Origin: Bacillus sp. A301a_S52
GTDB taxonomy: Bacteria; Bacillota; Bacilli; Bacillales; Salisediminibacteriaceae
Length of the DNA: 64,000 bases
Assembly: GCA_024701455.1 (NCBI GenBank)
Contig: JABXYP010000001.1
Location: forward strand, 3,104,001-3,168,000
Reading direction: 5' to 3'
Of this stretch, positions 43,942 through 54,406 are shown in pieces. A program made the translations under genes and the position numbers. Below the pieces are notes generated by a model. That model saw only the letters and a list, made by a program, of their open reading frames with translations, searched no databases and was not told where the DNA came from. Numbering within the stretch: the stretch's first letter is position 1; each line of letters opens with the position of its first letter.

Positions 43942-46362
43942 CTAGGAACGGAGTATCGCACCCGTTTTTTCTTCTAAAGCTTGCAATACTTTGGTATGGA
44001 CAGCTGTTACTTCATCATCTGTTAATGTTTTTTCAGGATCTTGATACTTTAAGGAAAAAGCCAATGATTTCTTTCCTTCTTCCAGGTGTTCACCTTGATA
44101 AACATCAAATACTTCTGCACGACGTAGTAAGCGACCACCAAATGCCATGATAACACTTTTTAGTTTTTCAGCTTGAACAGCTTCATCCACTACTAAGGCA
44201 ATGTCTCTCTGAATTGCTGGATATCGCGGAATCGCTTCGTAACGAACCACATTCTCTGGTAAACTTAACAGGTATTGCAGGTTCAACTCAAACACGTAGG
44301 TTGCTGGTAACGACCACGCTTTCGCAACAGCTGGGTGGAGCTGACCGAGACTTCCAACTTCTTTATCATTGATTAAAAGTGTCGCGGTTCGACCAGGGTG
44401 CAAACCAGCTTTCTCAGCTTGCACGAATCGCACTTCTCCTGACACATGTAGCTCTTCTAATAACCCTTCGACAACACCTTTAATGACATAGAAATCCACT
44501 GGTTTCTTTTCGCCTTGCCAGCTATGTTCGTGCCACAGCCCCATAAAAGCCCCAGATAAAAATGTCTTCTCTTCTGGTTGAGTTGTGACTGTTTTTTCTT
44601 TTGTATGAAAAACAGATCCTATTTCATATAAATGCACGTCATAGACATTACGATTCTTATTATGGCTTAACGCATCTAGGAGATGAGGAAGAAGTGTCGT
44701 TCTCAGTGTACTTCTTTCTTCGCTCATCGGGAGAGCTACATTGACGCGTAAGCCTTCTGACTCTTTAAAATACGCTTCTTTTTCTGCTGTTGTTAATGAA
44801 TAGCTCACCGCTTCATGAATACCTGCGCCTTCAAGGAAACGGCGCGCTCTTCTCTTCTGTCGTTGCTCCGTTGTAAGGCCACCCGGTGTGGCAGTTGTAT
44901 TTGGCAACGTCACGGGAATATTATCATAGCCGTATAGACGAGCCACCTCTTCAATAATATCCGGTTTAATCGTGATATCTTGCCGTCTTGTCGGAACGTT
45001 AATAGCGAATGTTCCGCCTTCATAGTTATGGTTAAATTTCAATTGTGACAAAATAGTTGTGACATCGGCTTCTGTAAGTGATGTCCCTAAGACGCCATTG
45101 ATTTTAGCGAGTGTGATGTCAACACGTCTTTCTTCTCGTGATAATTCATCAAATGCAACAGTTTCAGATAAGACTTCTCCTCCTGCCAACTGTTGAATGA
45201 GTGAAGCCGCTCTCTTTCCCGCTTCTGCAACCCGATTCGGATCAACGCCTTTCTCAAAGCGGATACTTGAATCACTTCGTAATCCAAGATCCTTTGAGGC
45301 TTTTCTCACCGTACTAGGGCTAAAATAGGCGGATTCTAACAAAATATTTACTGTCTCATCATTCACTTCTGATGTGGCTCCGCCCATTACTCCAGCGATA
45401 GCAACTGGAGATTTACCATTTGTAATGACAAGGTGTTCCCCTGTTAAAGTCCGTTCAGTTTCATCAAGGGTAACAATATGCTCACCTTCTGTTGCTCGTC
45501 GAACAACTACTTTTTCAGATCCAAAACGATCTAGATCAAAAGCGTGTAGCGGTTGACCATATTCTAGAAGGACATAGTTTGTCACGTCAACAACATTATT
45601 CAGAGGACGCACACCTGCATTCATTAAAGCTGTTTGTAGCCAGAGAGGTGATTCACTAATTTTTACTCCTGTGAGCACGGTTGCTCCATAGTAAGGGTTG
45701 TCACCATTTGCCTCAACATGAACAGCGATCCTATCAGACGCTTTTTCTTTAGCTGGAACAAGGGCAGGTTCAGGAACTTTCACGTCTCGCCCAAGGATCG
45801 CAGCTACCTCATAAGCAACTCCGAGCATACTCAAACAATCAGAACGATTTGGTGTAAGATCAAGTTCAAGCAGAGTATCATCAAGTCCAAGTGGTGGAAG
45901 AGCATCCTCGCCAGGAATCATTTCCTGGGGAAAGTTAAAAATACCCTCACTATATTTTTTAGGAACGACTTTCCCTTGGATTCCTAGCTCTTGTAAGGAA
46001 CAAATCATACCTTCTGAAACTTCACCGCGCAATTTAGCCCGTTTAATTTTCATACCACCAGGAAGGCGAGCTCCTACTCGAGCTACTGCAACAAATTGTC
46101 CTTCCCCCACATTTTTAGCACCACAGACAATTTGAACAGGTTGTTCTTCTCCTACATCCACTTGACAGAGATTGAGTTTATCCGCTTCTGGATGTTTAAC
46201 ACACGTAAGTACTTTCCCAACTACAAGGTTGGTAATCTCCTCATTTAATGATTGAACAGCATCAACTTCAACACCGCTTCTCGTTAATTTTTCCGCGATG
46301 TCTGCTGGTGACAAATCATCAATTTCAACATAGTCTTTCAGCCATTTATATGATACTAACAC
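43942..46362 (-). CDS. pheT: Phenylalanyl-tRNA synthetase beta subunit
   Basis: 806 residues; GTG start at 46362 behind AAAGGAGG. N-terminal EMAP-II-like tRNA-binding domain (VVGKVLTCVKHPEADKLNLC near 46), B3/B4 editing region, B5 domain and core (FEKGVDPNRV, DIIEEVARLYGYDNI), and the C-terminal anticodon-binding domain (RYPAIQRDIALVVDEAV). With PheS it forms the alpha2-beta2 enzyme that charges tRNA-Phe. Confidence 0.97.
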   Translation of the reverse strand: MLVSYKWLKDYVEIDDLSPADIAEKLTRSGVEVDAVQSLNEEITNLVVGKVLTCVKHPEADKLNLCQVDVGEEQPVQIVCGAKNVGEGQFVAVARVGARLPGGMKIKRAKLRGEVSEGMICSLQELGIQGKVVPKKYSEGIFNFPQEMIPGEDALPPLGLDDTLLELDLTPNRSDCLSMLGVAYEVAAILGRDVKVPEPALVPAKEKASDRIAVHVEANGDNPYYGATVLTGVKISESPLWLQTALMNAGVRPLNNVVDVTNYVLLEYGQPLHAFDLDRFGSEKVVVRRATEGEHIVTLDETERTLTGEHLVITNGKSPVAIAGVMGGATSEVNDETVNILLESAYFSPSTVRKASKDLGLRSDSSIRFEKGVDPNRVAEAGKRAASLIQQLAGGEVLSETVAFDELSREERRVDITLAKINGVLGTSLTEADVTTILSQLKFNHNYEGGTFAINVPTRRQDITIKPDIIEEVARLYGYDNIPVTLPNTTATPGGLTTEQRQKRRARRFLEGAGIHEAVSYSLTTAEKEAYFKESEGLRVNVALPMSEERSTLRTTLLPHLLDALSHNKNRNVYDVHLYEIGSVFHTKEKTVTTQPEEKTFLSGAFMGLWHEHSWQGEKKPVDFYVIKGVVEGLLEELHVSGEVRFVQAEKAGLHPGRTATLLINDKEVGSLGQLHPAVAKAWSLPATYVFELNLQYLLSLPENVVRYEAIPRYPAIQRDIALVVDEAVQAEKLKSVIMAFGGRLLRRAEVFDVYQGEHLEEGKKSLAFSLKYQDPEKTLTDDEVTAVHTKVLQALEEKTGAILRS

Positions 46363-46394
46363 AGCATTTCCTCCTTTAATAATGCGTCTCCTAA

Positions 46395-47429
46395 TTATAC
46401 TCGCGAGAACTGTGATAAAAAGCGGGTATCGTTCGTATAAAAATGGCGTATATCATCAACACCATATTTCAACATGGCAAAGCGCTCTACACCCATGCCA
46501 AACGCAAAGCCGGAATACTTCTCAGGATCAAACCCACCCATTCGCAAGACATTAGGATGCACCATTCCTGAACCAAGTACTTCTATCCACCCAGTATGTT
46601 TACATGTTCGACAGCCTTTTCCTCCACACATCGCACATGAAATATCTAACTCGGCTGATGGTTCAGTGAATGGAAAAAAGCTAGGTCGTAAACGGATATT
46701 TCTATCTTCACCGAAATATTCTTTCACGAATGTAGCAAAAATTCCTTTTAAGTCACTCATCTGAATACCTTCGTCAACGACAAGTCCTTCTATTTGCATA
46801 AATTGATGAGAATGCGTCGCATCATCCTCGTCACGGCGATAAACTTTTCCGGGGCAAATTATTTTAACTGGTCCTTTCCCTTCATGCTTTTCCATTGTTC
46901 TCGTTTGAACAGGCGACGTTTGCGTTCGAAGTAACAAATCACTCGTTATAAAGAAGGTATCTTGCATATCACGGGCCGGGTGATGTTTTGGCAAGTTTAA
47001 TGATTCAAAGTTATAATAATCCGTTTCTACTTCTGGTCCTTCAGCAACGCTAAAGCCCATCCCCATAAAAACATCTTCAATAGTTTCGATAACTGATGTT
47101 AATGGATGACGGCCTCCTTTCGCTATTTGGCGACCAGGTAATGTTACATCAATGCTTTCTTTTTTCAGCTTTTCTAATAAAGCTGCCTCTTCAAATGCTT
47201 TTTCTTTTTCTTCAATATAATGTTGAACTGATTGTCTTACTTCATTAGCTTTTTGTCCTACTTTCGGCCGTTCTTCAGCTGAAAGCTTCCCCATTTCCTT
47301 CATAACCTCGGTGATGGGCCCTTTTTTTCCTAAATAAGCAATTCTTACTTCTTTTAAATCATTTAAATTTGAAGCATTAGCCACTTTTGTCATTGCTTCA
47401 TCATGAAGTTCTTGTAAACGATCTAACAT
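46395..47429 (-). CDS. pheS: Phenylalanyl-tRNA synthetase alpha subunit
   Basis: 344 residues with a coiled-coil N-terminus and class II core: [40 protein letters not shown] (motif 2 vicinity), and motif 3 [30 protein letters not shown] stretch is normal for this branch. ATG at 47429 follows GGAGG. A T-box leader lies upstream. Confidence 0.98.
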   Translation of the reverse strand: MLDRLQELHDEAMTKVANASNLNDLKEVRIAYLGKKGPITEVMKEMGKLSAEERPKVGQKANEVRQSVQHYIEEKEKAFEEAALLEKLKKESIDVTLPGRQIAKGGRHPLTSVIETIEDVFMGMGFSVAEGPEVETDYYNFESLNLPKHHPARDMQDTFFITSDLLLRTQTSPVQTRTMEKHEGKGPVKIICPGKVYRRDEDDATHSHQFMQIEGLVVDEGIQMSDLKGIFATFVKEYFGEDRNIRLRPSFFPFTEPSAELDISCAMCGGKGCRTCKHTGWIEVLGSGMVHPNVLRMGGFDPEKYSGFAFGMGVERFAMLKYGVDDIRHFYTNDTRFLSQFSRV

Positions 47430-47577
47430 CTCTTTTCCTCCTTATGTTCTAAATGAACTGCTCTTGTCATATCACCCTTTCCAAGATATTACATTCTGAT
47501 ATCATTCAGTGATCAATGACTTTTGCACAGTCGTTTTTAAATCAGATTGCAGAGTTAATTATTTTGAAAACACAAAA
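47430..47577 (-). other. Untranslated gap between the T-box terminator and pheS
   Basis: The segment runs from the pheS start to the attenuator hairpin. Apart from the pheS ribosome site I see no feature. Confidence 0.4.
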
Positions 47578-47850
47578 GAGTCTCCTCCCTAAAAAGGGAC
47601 GAAGACTCGCGGTACCACCCTTGTTAATGCCTTTTACATTGTGCTTCAAGCATTCACTCATGAACAACTTAACGGCTTGCTTGCCGGATCACCTTTTTCA
47701 GACGAGAAACGCCTGTAGTCCGGTGTCAGCTCCGGAGTGAATTCCGCCGTGTCCCACATAGAGTTGCTTTCAGTCCATGGCACCTCTTCCCTGCTTGTTG
47801 GTACAAAATCGGCATACTAATCTCCATCACAGCTTTTCTTATGATATATC
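47578..47850 (-). promoter_or_regulatory. T-box leader of pheST
   Basis: The minus strand carries the T-box core AAGGGTGGTACCGCG (47623-47608), followed by a terminator (GAGTCTTCGTCCCT with AGGGAGGAGACTC, then TTTTG). Upstream is a GGAGATTAGTATG stem I segment, and GGAATTCACTCC holds a TTC triplet (47741-47739), the expected phenylalanine specifier. Uncharged tRNA-Phe would stabilise the antiterminator. Confidence 0.93.
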
Positions 47851-48066
47851 TGTGATTATTATATAAGGTTTTAACAACGAACGCAAATAGTCTTTCAAAA
47901 ACGACATCGACTATAACAACTTACTAACAACATGTGATAACTATTCAGTTAAAACAACCGTTCAATCATTACATTAGCGTTTTAATCCTAACTTCCTTTA
48001 CAACAAACGGAAGACTAACTGCAATCACGAATTTTTCCCCACCACATGTTGATCGATTCTCATGCA
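47851..48066. other. Gap between ysgA 3' end and the pheS leader
   Basis: No gene. It should hold the pheST promoter. A weak remnant of the dispersed repeat (AACCGTTCAATCATTACATT at 47956-47975) is in the usual orientation. Confidence 0.4.
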
Positions 48067-48822
48067 TCAATCACCTCTTAGGTGATATAGCAAGATACCG
48101 GTAGCGATAGCAACATTTAAAGACTCTGCTTCTCCAAAAATCGGGATGTATAGATTTTGGCTTGTTCTTTCAAGCAATTTCTTGTTCACACCGCTACCTT
48201 CATTTCCAACAATCAGCGCAAAATTCGCTTGTGGAGCAATCGCTGAATAGGTACTTCCATGCAGACTCGTACCAAACACAGGTATGTGATTGTCATGACA
48301 TAGCTCAATGGCTTCTTCGAGATCCATTTTTTGCACGGGTATATGAAATAACGAGCCTTGTGTTGAACGAATAACTTTCCCATTATAAGGATCGGCTGTG
48401 CCAGGGCCAAGAATGATACCTGATATGCCTGCAGCATCAGCGGTACGAATCATTGCTCCTAAATTACCCGGATCTTGAACAGCATCCACAAATAAATATT
48501 TCCCTTCCTCTAACAAAAGGTTTTCATTTCCAGGCTGTTGGCAAACTGCTGCAAAACCTTGAGGTGTCTCTGTTTCAGATATTTCCCTCATGACTCTCTC
48601 TGACACAGTAACCGTTGGTAATTCTTTTACATTCCACTCTACAGGCATATGTTTATGTTCTTCAATTATTAAACTTTCAATAACCAAATTGGATTTTAAA
48701 GCTTCTTCAATGAGATGGATACCTTCAATGATAAAAAGACCTGTATTATCTCGTTCTTTTTTGCTATGAAGTTTTTTCCATGTCTTTATTTTAGAATTTT
48801 GCACGGATTCAATGATTTCCAT
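48067..48822 (-). CDS. ysgA: SpoU/TrmH-family RNA 2'-O-methyltransferase (YsgA)
   Basis: 251 residues. An N-terminal L30e-like substrate-binding part is followed by the SpoU methyltransferase domain with the trefoil-knot motifs VDAVQDPGNLGAMIRTADAA, IVGNEGSGVNKKLLE and LNVAIATGILLY. Family members methylate ribose in rRNA or tRNA; the target here is not known. Position before pheS matches B. subtilis. Confidence 0.94.
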   Translation of the reverse strand: MEIIESVQNSKIKTWKKLHSKKERDNTGLFIIEGIHLIEEALKSNLVIESLIIEEHKHMPVEWNVKELPTVTVSERVMREISETETPQGFAAVCQQPGNENLLLEEGKYLFVDAVQDPGNLGAMIRTADAAGISGIILGPGTADPYNGKVIRSTQGSLFHIPVQKMDLEEAIELCHDNHIPVFGTSLHGSTYSAIAPQANFALIVGNEGSGVNKKLLERTSQNLYIPIFGEAESLNVAIATGILLYHLRGD

Positions 48823-48996
48823 TTGCTACCCCTTTCAATAAATAAACAGCTTATTCCTTCACTATAATCATGTAACCTTTAGTAAATGTATTCCTCATGA
48901 TACCAGCTTCTAATCACCACTTTAGTCTGTTGCGTTTCACCATACATTAATCCAGTTAGTTTTTACATTCTCAGCAGACCAAGAAAACTTTCTAAG

Positions 48997-49027
48997 TACA
49001 TATTGTTCAAAGGTTCCAACCATACTA
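48997..49027 (+). promoter_or_regulatory. Sigma-G-like promoter of sspI
   Basis: TACATA, 18 nt, then CATACTA. The -10 is an exact match to the forespore sigma-G consensus CATWNTA and the -35 matches five of six bases of TGMATR. It lies 67 bp upstream of the sspI start, as expected for a forespore gene. Confidence 0.6.
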
Positions 49028-49093
49028 TAACAGAATTAACAAAACAAAACGATTCAATTCCTTAATAGAAACTAAAATGAGAGGCGGTTCATT

Positions 49094-49303
49094 ATGACAA
49101 ATTTTAATTTGCGTGGTGCCATTCTACAAAATGTATCAGGTAGTAACCAAGAAGAGGTGGAGGCTACAATAGTTGACGCCATTCAAAGTGGGGAAGAAAA
49201 AATGCTTCCAGGATTAGGCGTTCTAATGGAGGTCTTCTGGAAAACTGCTAGTGAAGAAGAAAAGAGTACAATAACAGATCGCATCGCTTCCGGTTTAAAA
49301 TAA
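49094..49303 (+). CDS. sspI: Small acid-soluble spore protein I
   Basis: 69 residues, close to B. subtilis SspI. The sequence [39 protein letters not shown] and the end [10 protein letters not shown] are typical. It is a minor forespore protein. ATG follows GAGAGGCGG; a sigma-G-like promoter and a downstream terminator frame it as a single gene. Confidence 0.96.
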   Translation: MTNFNLRGAILQNVSGSNQEEVEATIVDAIQSGEEKMLPGLGVLMEVFWKTASEEEKSTITDRIASGLK

Positions 49304-49311
49304 GTTTTTGT

Positions 49312-49348
49312 AAAGGTCTAGAGCTCTAATCATGAGCTTTAGACCTTT
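49312..49348 (+). terminator. sspI terminator
   Basis: AAAGGTCTAGAGCTC pairs with GAGCTTTAGACCTTT (one mismatch) directly after the stop codon; followed by CTTCTG. Confidence 0.8.
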
Positions 49349-49526
49349 CTTCTGTGCTAAAACATCTAGATATTCTTCCACATGCATCATAATATGCATT
49401 AATAATACACGTTTATAGTGAGAGAACGTATCGTTACCTATCCATTCAAAGTACAAAACGAGTTCTACACATTTATAAGGAACAAAACAGCGCTCATAAA
49501 TATTTTAGCGCTAGTATACCAAGTTG

Positions 49527-50345
49527 TTAATCCCGCCTGAAATTCCCCATGACTTCCATGCTTTCACTCACACTTACAAATGCTTGTGGATCTATCTCTT
49601 TTAAAATGGGTCTGATGATCGCCAATTCATAACGGGTAATGACTGTATACAACACTTTCTTATCTTCACCTGAATAGGCTCCTCTCCCATCGATCACCGT
49701 TATTCCTCTAACGAGATTAGCTAGAAGCTCCTTCTTCAATTCGTCTCCTTTACTCGTTACTACCATTAAACTAAGCTTGACATGGCGTGTATGAACACGA
49801 TCAATAACGATGCCAGTCATGTAGATTGACAGCATTGTATATAATGCTAAATCCCATGCAAAGAAAAAAGCAGAAATAAACACAACAACACTGTTGAGCG
49901 CAAAAATTAAGCCTCCTAAAGGTACATCCCACCTTTTTATTAATACAAGACTGACAATATCAAATCCTCCTGTAGAACTATAAAAACGGATGATAACACC
50001 AATTGCAGCTCCCGCAATGACACCGCCAAAGACCGACGATAATAACGCATCCTCCGTTACTTGAATAATGGGAATCCATAGCATCGAAACCGATGTGACG
50101 AGAACGGAAAAAATACTATTCCCTATAAATTCCCGTCCTAACTTCATCCAACCCAAAACGAAGATCGGCGCATTGAGCAAAACGATCCAATATCCGGTAT
50201 TCACTGGGGTCATAAGACCAAATACCATTGCAAGACCTGTTACTCCTCCTGTTAATACTTCATGTGGCAATAAAAATAAGTTAAATGCAACTCCAATAAT
50301 AATTGACGCAATTAAAATGATAAATAAGCGGATTCCCCGTTGCAT
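49527..50345 (-). CDS. YitT-family membrane protein
   Basis: 272 residues: five to six transmembrane segments (DUF161; GVTGLAMVFGLMTPVNTGYW, FYSSTGGFDIVSLVLIKRW) and a C-terminal soluble DUF2179 domain (GVTVIDGRGAYSGEDKKVLY). Transport function has been proposed for the family but not settled. The gene is monocistronic here. Confidence 0.9.
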   Translation of the reverse strand: MQRGIRLFIILIASIIIGVAFNLFLLPHEVLTGGVTGLAMVFGLMTPVNTGYWIVLLNAPIFVLGWMKLGREFIGNSIFSVLVTSVSMLWIPIIQVTEDALLSSVFGGVIAGAAIGVIIRFYSSTGGFDIVSLVLIKRWDVPLGGLIFALNSVVVFISAFFFAWDLALYTMLSIYMTGIVIDRVHTRHVKLSLMVVTSKGDELKKELLANLVRGITVIDGRGAYSGEDKKVLYTVITRYELAIIRPILKEIDPQAFVSVSESMEVMGNFRRD

Positions 50346-50494
50346 GACATCACTCCATCTAAATTACTTTTGGAATTATACTGATTCATACCACTTCACG
50401 TCAATTGTTACACGTCTATTTTTATTATTAAAGAAATTATACCCGTTGTTATCATCCTCTTTTTTCTTAACTATTTATGCCGAAAAAAAAGAAA

Positions 50495-50517
50495 ACCGAC
50501 TGCAATATGCAGCCGGT
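50495..50517 (-). terminator. ysdC terminator
   Basis: On the minus strand ACCGGCTGCA pairs with TGCAGTCGGT, followed by TTTCTTTTTTTTC, just after the ysdC stop. Confidence 0.88.
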
Positions 50518-50526
50518 AACTAACTT

Positions 50527-51606
50527 TTAATTAAACGTAATCTCATCAACCGTTTTTCTATCTAATTTCTTAATAACTTCCACAATGAGCTTAACAGCAT
50601 TCTCGAAATCATCACGGTGTAATATAGCGGCATGAGTGTGAATGTAACGAGTTGCAATCGTAATTGATAAGGCAGGCACTCCATTTGCAGTCAAATGAAT
50701 TGAACCAGAATCTGTCCCTCCTGCGGGAACAGCATCAAACTGATAAGGAATATTTTGTTCATCAGCTGTATCTGTTACAAAATCCCGTAACCCTTTATGT
50801 GCAACCATTGAAGCGTCGTACATTACAATTTGGGGCCCCTCGCCCATTTTAGCTAAGGCATCCTTCTCAGTTACACCAGGTGTGTCCCCAGCAATTCCTA
50901 CATCCACTGCAAATCCAATATCGGGCTGAATATAGTGAGCGGAAGTTTTTGCCCCTCGTAAACCTACTTCCTCTTGTACGGTGCCCACACCATATACTGT
51001 ATTTGGGTGCTCTGTATGGCTGAGTTGGCGAAGTACTTCAATCGCAATAGCGCAACCAATACGATTATCCCAAGCTTTAGCCATTAGCATTTTTTCATTC
51101 TTCATAATGGTAAAATCGCATACTGGTACGACCGTGTCTCCAGGTCGCACTCCAAAGCTCATGGCTTCATCTTTACTAGTAGCACCAATATCTATAAACA
51201 TCTCTTTTTTATCCATAGACTTCTTACGGACTTCAGGGGTTAAAATATGAGGAGGTTTAGAACCGATGACCCCCGGAATGTTGCCGCTCTTTGTCATGAC
51301 TGTCACACGCTGTGCAAGCATCACTTGCTCCCACCAGCCTCCAAGGCATTGGAATTTTAAAAAACCCTTTTCATCTATATGCGTGATCATAAATCCTATC
51401 TCATCTAGGTGGCCCGCTACCATAATTTTTGGTCCGTCTTCCACTGAACCTGTTTTTTTAGCAATAAGACTACCGAGGTGATCCGTCTCAACTGAATCAG
51501 CATACAAAGATATGTATTTCTTCATCACTTCTCGTGGTTCTCGCTCATTTCCTGGTGTCCCATTCGCATCTGTTAAGTCTTTTAGCATTACTAACATATC
51601 ATCCAT
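50527..51606 (-). CDS. ysdC: M42-family metallo-aminopeptidase (YsdC)
   Basis: 359 residues from ATG 51606, which follows AGGAGGCGTGTGCAA; the open frame extends to 51681 without a ribosome site. Metal ligands of the M42 family are visible: [11 protein letters not shown] (His), [13 protein letters not shown] (Asp), [14 protein letters not shown] (Glu), [13 protein letters not shown] (Asp) and [14 protein letters not shown] (His). Members form large tetrahedral aminopeptidases that trim peptides; some are labelled endoglucanases by old error. Confidence 0.94.
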   Translation of the reverse strand: MDDMLVMLKDLTDANGTPGNEREPREVMKKYISLYADSVETDHLGSLIAKKTGSVEDGPKIMVAGHLDEIGFMITHIDEKGFLKFQCLGGWWEQVMLAQRVTVMTKSGNIPGVIGSKPPHILTPEVRKKSMDKKEMFIDIGATSKDEAMSFGVRPGDTVVPVCDFTIMKNEKMLMAKAWDNRIGCAIAIEVLRQLSHTEHPNTVYGVGTVQEEVGLRGAKTSAHYIQPDIGFAVDVGIAGDTPGVTEKDALAKMGEGPQIVMYDASMVAHKGLRDFVTDTADEQNIPYQFDAVPAGGTDSGSIHLTANGVPALSITIATRYIHTHAAILHRDDFENAVKLIVEVIKKLDRKTVDEITFN

Positions 51607-51701
51607 TTGCACACGCCTCCTATGTTTTATAATGAGTGATTGATTATATCGAGTTTCACCTGATTTCATTATTTTATACAAAAAAATGAAACGGCAAAGC
51701 G

Positions 51702-52202
51702 TTAGTACCCTTGATCTTGTCTCTGTTTATTAACATCGTTTTTTTTCATATAGGCTTCCTCCACATCTTCACCGGTAAAGCCCAAATGTGCACCTATCGT
51801 TAAGTAGCTAGTAAAAAGCGCTTCAAACGCAGCTTGTGAGCCGTTCTTTCTCAGATTAAGAAGCTTGTCTGTGACATTAAAAAAGTCTGTTACCAGCGCT
51901 TCTTTAGGCACTTTCACGCTTTCTGGATAATGGCAATGACACGTTTTATCGTACCCATATTCAAGTCCAATAGATAAGATGAAATGAATGCCGTCTACAT
52001 ACTCCTCTAATATGACATCTCGTTCTGCTGGTCCTTTTGTACTCCAAAATTTAAAACAGCGCGTTTCATTGGCTAGTTCAGCAATCTCTACTTGTAGTGC
52101 AAGTAATTTCCGTTCTAGTAATGCCTCCTCATGTAACCCCTGCTTAGCTTCTATGTATGAATCTAACGTTCTCTGCATCTCAAACAGCTTAAAAAAATTC
52201 AT
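51702..52202 (-). CDS. Dimeric dUTPase (all-alpha NTP pyrophosphatase)
   Basis: 166 residues. The metal-binding motifs [15 protein letters not shown] (ExxE) and [12 protein letters not shown] (E..D) fit dUTPase_2 proteins, which hydrolyse dUTP to dUMP and PPi. Related enzymes in B. subtilis are phage-derived or chromosomal. The gene lies next to ysdC; ATG follows AAGGAGTG. Confidence 0.88.
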   Translation of the reverse strand: MNFFKLFEMQRTLDSYIEAKQGLHEEALLERKLLALQVEIAELANETRCFKFWSTKGPAERDVILEEYVDGIHFILSIGLEYGYDKTCHCHYPESVKVPKEALVTDFFNVTDKLLNLRKNGSQAAFEALFTSYLTIGAHLGFTGEDVEEAYMKKNDVNKQRQDQGY

Positions 52203-52727
52203 CTGACACTCCTTATCCTTGATTTACATCTGATTATAATTTTATACTTTAATTACATCTTAAATGATTAATTACTATTTTGAAACCTTATTTCTTTTCA
52301 ATCGTAGCACACATAAGAATGATTCACATCCTTTGAAGGAATGTCACAATTATGTTAACACGAACAAGTGAGCATTGATAATAAATAAACTCTATCACAT
52401 GATCGTTTTAAAAATGGTCTGGCGTTAAAAAAGATGAGTCGTAGAGTGGAGAAACGTCTAAAAAGGTCCCATGGTACGACAGGATTTATCGCATCATTTA
52501 GCTAAATACGAGTCCTCTGAAAAGCCTGTAAGAGTTTGTTCTAGGACCCCCTTTCCTTTTCATTGCTATTTAGAAAAATGCCACATGACTCACAAAGATA
52601 AACGAATTTTAAAGTATAACAAAAGTAAGGAATGTTGATAATACAGATTCAATTTTAAAAGACTGGCCATTATCTTCATTTAGACGATTCCATATTATTT
52701 ACTTACGTGTTATGAAGGAGAGATATC
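52203..52727. other. Divergent intergenic region dUTPase-ysdB
   Basis: 525 bp with no convincing ORF and no strong hairpin. The promoters of both divergent genes should lie here. A sigma-W type promoter, known for ysdB in B. subtilis, was not clearly recognisable. Confidence 0.5.
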
Positions 52728-53132
52728 ATGTTAACCGTCATTCTATTTCGAATCTTCCTCCTGTTAGCCATTGGCATTATTATTTTCAGTTTTATTAAAT
52801 ACACACTGGACCCTCGACGTAAATTAGAAAGAGCTTACCGTAATGGCTATTTTTATTTACTTGATGACACAGATAACGTAAGAAGAAATGTGTTATTTAC
52901 GTTTCGCAACGCTTTATTTGAGGGAGAAAAATTCCTTGGCCCGGCTGACGATTCCTTTGAAGTCACCTCGATTATTGTTAGTTCTGAAGATATCGATCAA
53001 TTACATGGGTTGAGTAGACGTGATTTTCATTTTATTGAGAAAGAATTAAGGCTACGCTATCCAAAAGCTGATATCCAATGGCGCTCTCCAATCAGTCACC
53101 TTTTAAAACGCCTTGAGAGACAAGGAAAGTAA
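52728..53132 (+). CDS. ysdB: YsdB-family sigma-W-regulon protein
   Basis: 134 residues: an N-terminal membrane segment (residues 5-26) then a cytoplasmic part with LDPRRKLERAYRNGYFYLLD and RDFHFIEKELRLRYPKADIQ, as in B. subtilis YsdB. Function is unknown; in B. subtilis it belongs to the envelope-stress regulon. ATG follows GAAGGAGAGATATC. Plus strand. Confidence 0.9.
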   Translation: MLTVILFRIFLLLAIGIIIFSFIKYTLDPRRKLERAYRNGYFYLLDDTDNVRRNVLFTFRNALFEGEKFLGPADDSFEVTSIIVSSEDIDQLHGLSRRDFHFIEKELRLRYPKADIQWRSPISHLLKRLERQGK

Positions 53133-53474
53133 CCATTTCTTTTAAGCGCCTTTCCTCAACTAGCAACCACTGAAACATTCCTTAAACAAAAAACAGAAGC
53201 CCTCCGTTTAAGGAATGCTTCTGTTTTTAAGATGAGTACGTTAAATTGAAGGTTAGTCATTGTCATCGCTAATTTAAGAGCTCTCTCGCTTCTTCCCTTT
53301 GTGGCAATGCTTCTGACTTCCCTTAGCCTTCTATTCGTTTTCACTTACAAAAGGACACATATGCAAAAGTAGCTGGCTTTGGTGATAGTCACTGCTGCCC
53401 TCAACTTTTATGCTTCGTTATGGTCACTCTCCTCCAAGCATTTTCGGAAGATCTCAAATAATTTTTGAAAGTCT
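53133..53474. other. Intergenic region ysdB-TVP38 gene with overlapping inverted repeats
   Basis: No gene in 342 bp. It holds the ysdB terminator, with alternative pairing, at 53176-53228. The rest shows nothing I can support. Confidence 0.5.
53176..53228 (+). terminator. ysdB terminator with competing hairpin
   Basis: AAAAACAGAAG (53189-53199) can pair with CTTCTGTTTTT (53218-53228), a normal terminator. CATTCCTTAAAC (53176-53187) is the exact complement of GTTTAAGGAATG (53206-53217), inside the first loop. The two stems interleave and exclude each other. Confidence 0.7.
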
Positions 53475-54059
53475 TCAACTACGTTCATACATTTTACTCG
53501 GAAAGAATTTCCCCCATTTATAAACAGCTGTTCCCCTTTTACCTAGAAAGGAGAAAATCATGGCAAGAAGAGTGAAAAAAACAAGTGATAAGTACCAAGG
53601 AAGCTCTGTGATGCCTTGACCAAATGCTGTATAAAGCATTGAGGGAAAGATGACACCAGCAATAGAATATGTCATGTACTCACGGTATGTTTTTGTCATA
53701 TCCATTAAATATAAAGAAAGTAAATGAAAATGAACGAAAGGCATCATTCTAAGAATCATAACTTGCCCAATTGTAAGCAATCGATCTTTAAAAACTTTCT
53801 GTTTTAGTTTAATAATACGCTTTTGAAAAAATGGAAATAAATTTATAAGTTTATAAAAGACGAGACTCATGAGTGATAAACCTACAATAGAATACAATGT
53901 TCCATAAAAAAAACCAAATAAATAGCCACCTAAAATGCATACAACAATAACCGGGATAAATAATAACGGTCTTATTAAATGAAGAATTATAAAGAGGGCA
54001 GGCGCCATCCATCCAGCATCATCTATTAATTGAGGAATTGCTTCGTTGAATGAATCCAT
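53475..54059 (-). CDS. TVP38/TMEM64-family membrane protein
   Basis: 194 residues, about five membrane segments. The VTT/DedA-like core is visible: ILGGYLFGFFYGTLYSIVGL near 41 and LRMMPFVHFHLLSLYLMDM near 105, with PFVHFHLLS replacing the common PxxPxxLxN motif. DedA-superfamily proteins are linked to lipid scrambling or undecaprenyl-phosphate recycling; B. subtilis YtxB is a close parallel in this neighbourhood. Function remains inferred. Confidence 0.86.
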   Translation of the reverse strand: MDSFNEAIPQLIDDAGWMAPALFIILHLIRPLLFIPVIVVCILGGYLFGFFYGTLYSIVGLSLMSLVFYKLINLFPFFQKRIIKLKQKVFKDRLLTIGQVMILRMMPFVHFHLLSLYLMDMTKTYREYMTYSIAGVIFPSMLYTAFGQGITELPWYLSLVFFTLLAMIFSFLGKRGTAVYKWGKFFPSKMYERS

Positions 54060-54133
54060 GATGGTATCTCCCCTTTCAATCTATTCTATGACCAAAAAAA
54101 ATGTACATGCTATTAAATTACCAAGCTCTATTT

Positions 54134-54406
54134 TCACATAGAAAAATGAACAAGTAAAGCCACGTGACATATAGTAAACAATGGGAATCCGAGGCGGAAA
54201 CGCCATTTTTTAGTCTTATGTCTAATAACCTTTGATGTAAACCACATACCTATTGCGCCACCGAGTGCTGCTATTAAAAAGAGCCTTGCTTCTGATATTC
54301 GCCATTCATTCCTTCGGGCCCGGCGCTTATCTATCTTCATTAATATCATCCCAATTAAATTCATCATTAAAAGCCATATTAAAAGGCTAATATCAACTAT
54401 TTGCAT
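54134..54406 (-). CDS. ysdA: DUF1294 membrane protein (YsdA)
   Basis: 90 residues with two or three hydrophobic segments and the DUF1294 pattern MNLIGMILMKIDKRRARRNE, RISEARLFLIAALGGAIGMW and RHKTKKWRFRLGFPL. Unknown function. Located after rplT, as in B. subtilis, but separated from it by the operon terminator. ATG follows AAGGAGAA. Confidence 0.93.
   Translation of the reverse strand: MQIVDISLLIWLLMMNLIGMILMKIDKRRARRNEWRISEARLFLIAALGGAIGMWFTSKVIRHKTKKWRFRLGFPLFTICHVALLVHFSM

Noticed and set aside
53176..53228. H-type pseudoknot after ysdB
   Set aside because: The loop joining the two stems is about one base and cannot span an 11-bp helix, so the stems must be alternatives.
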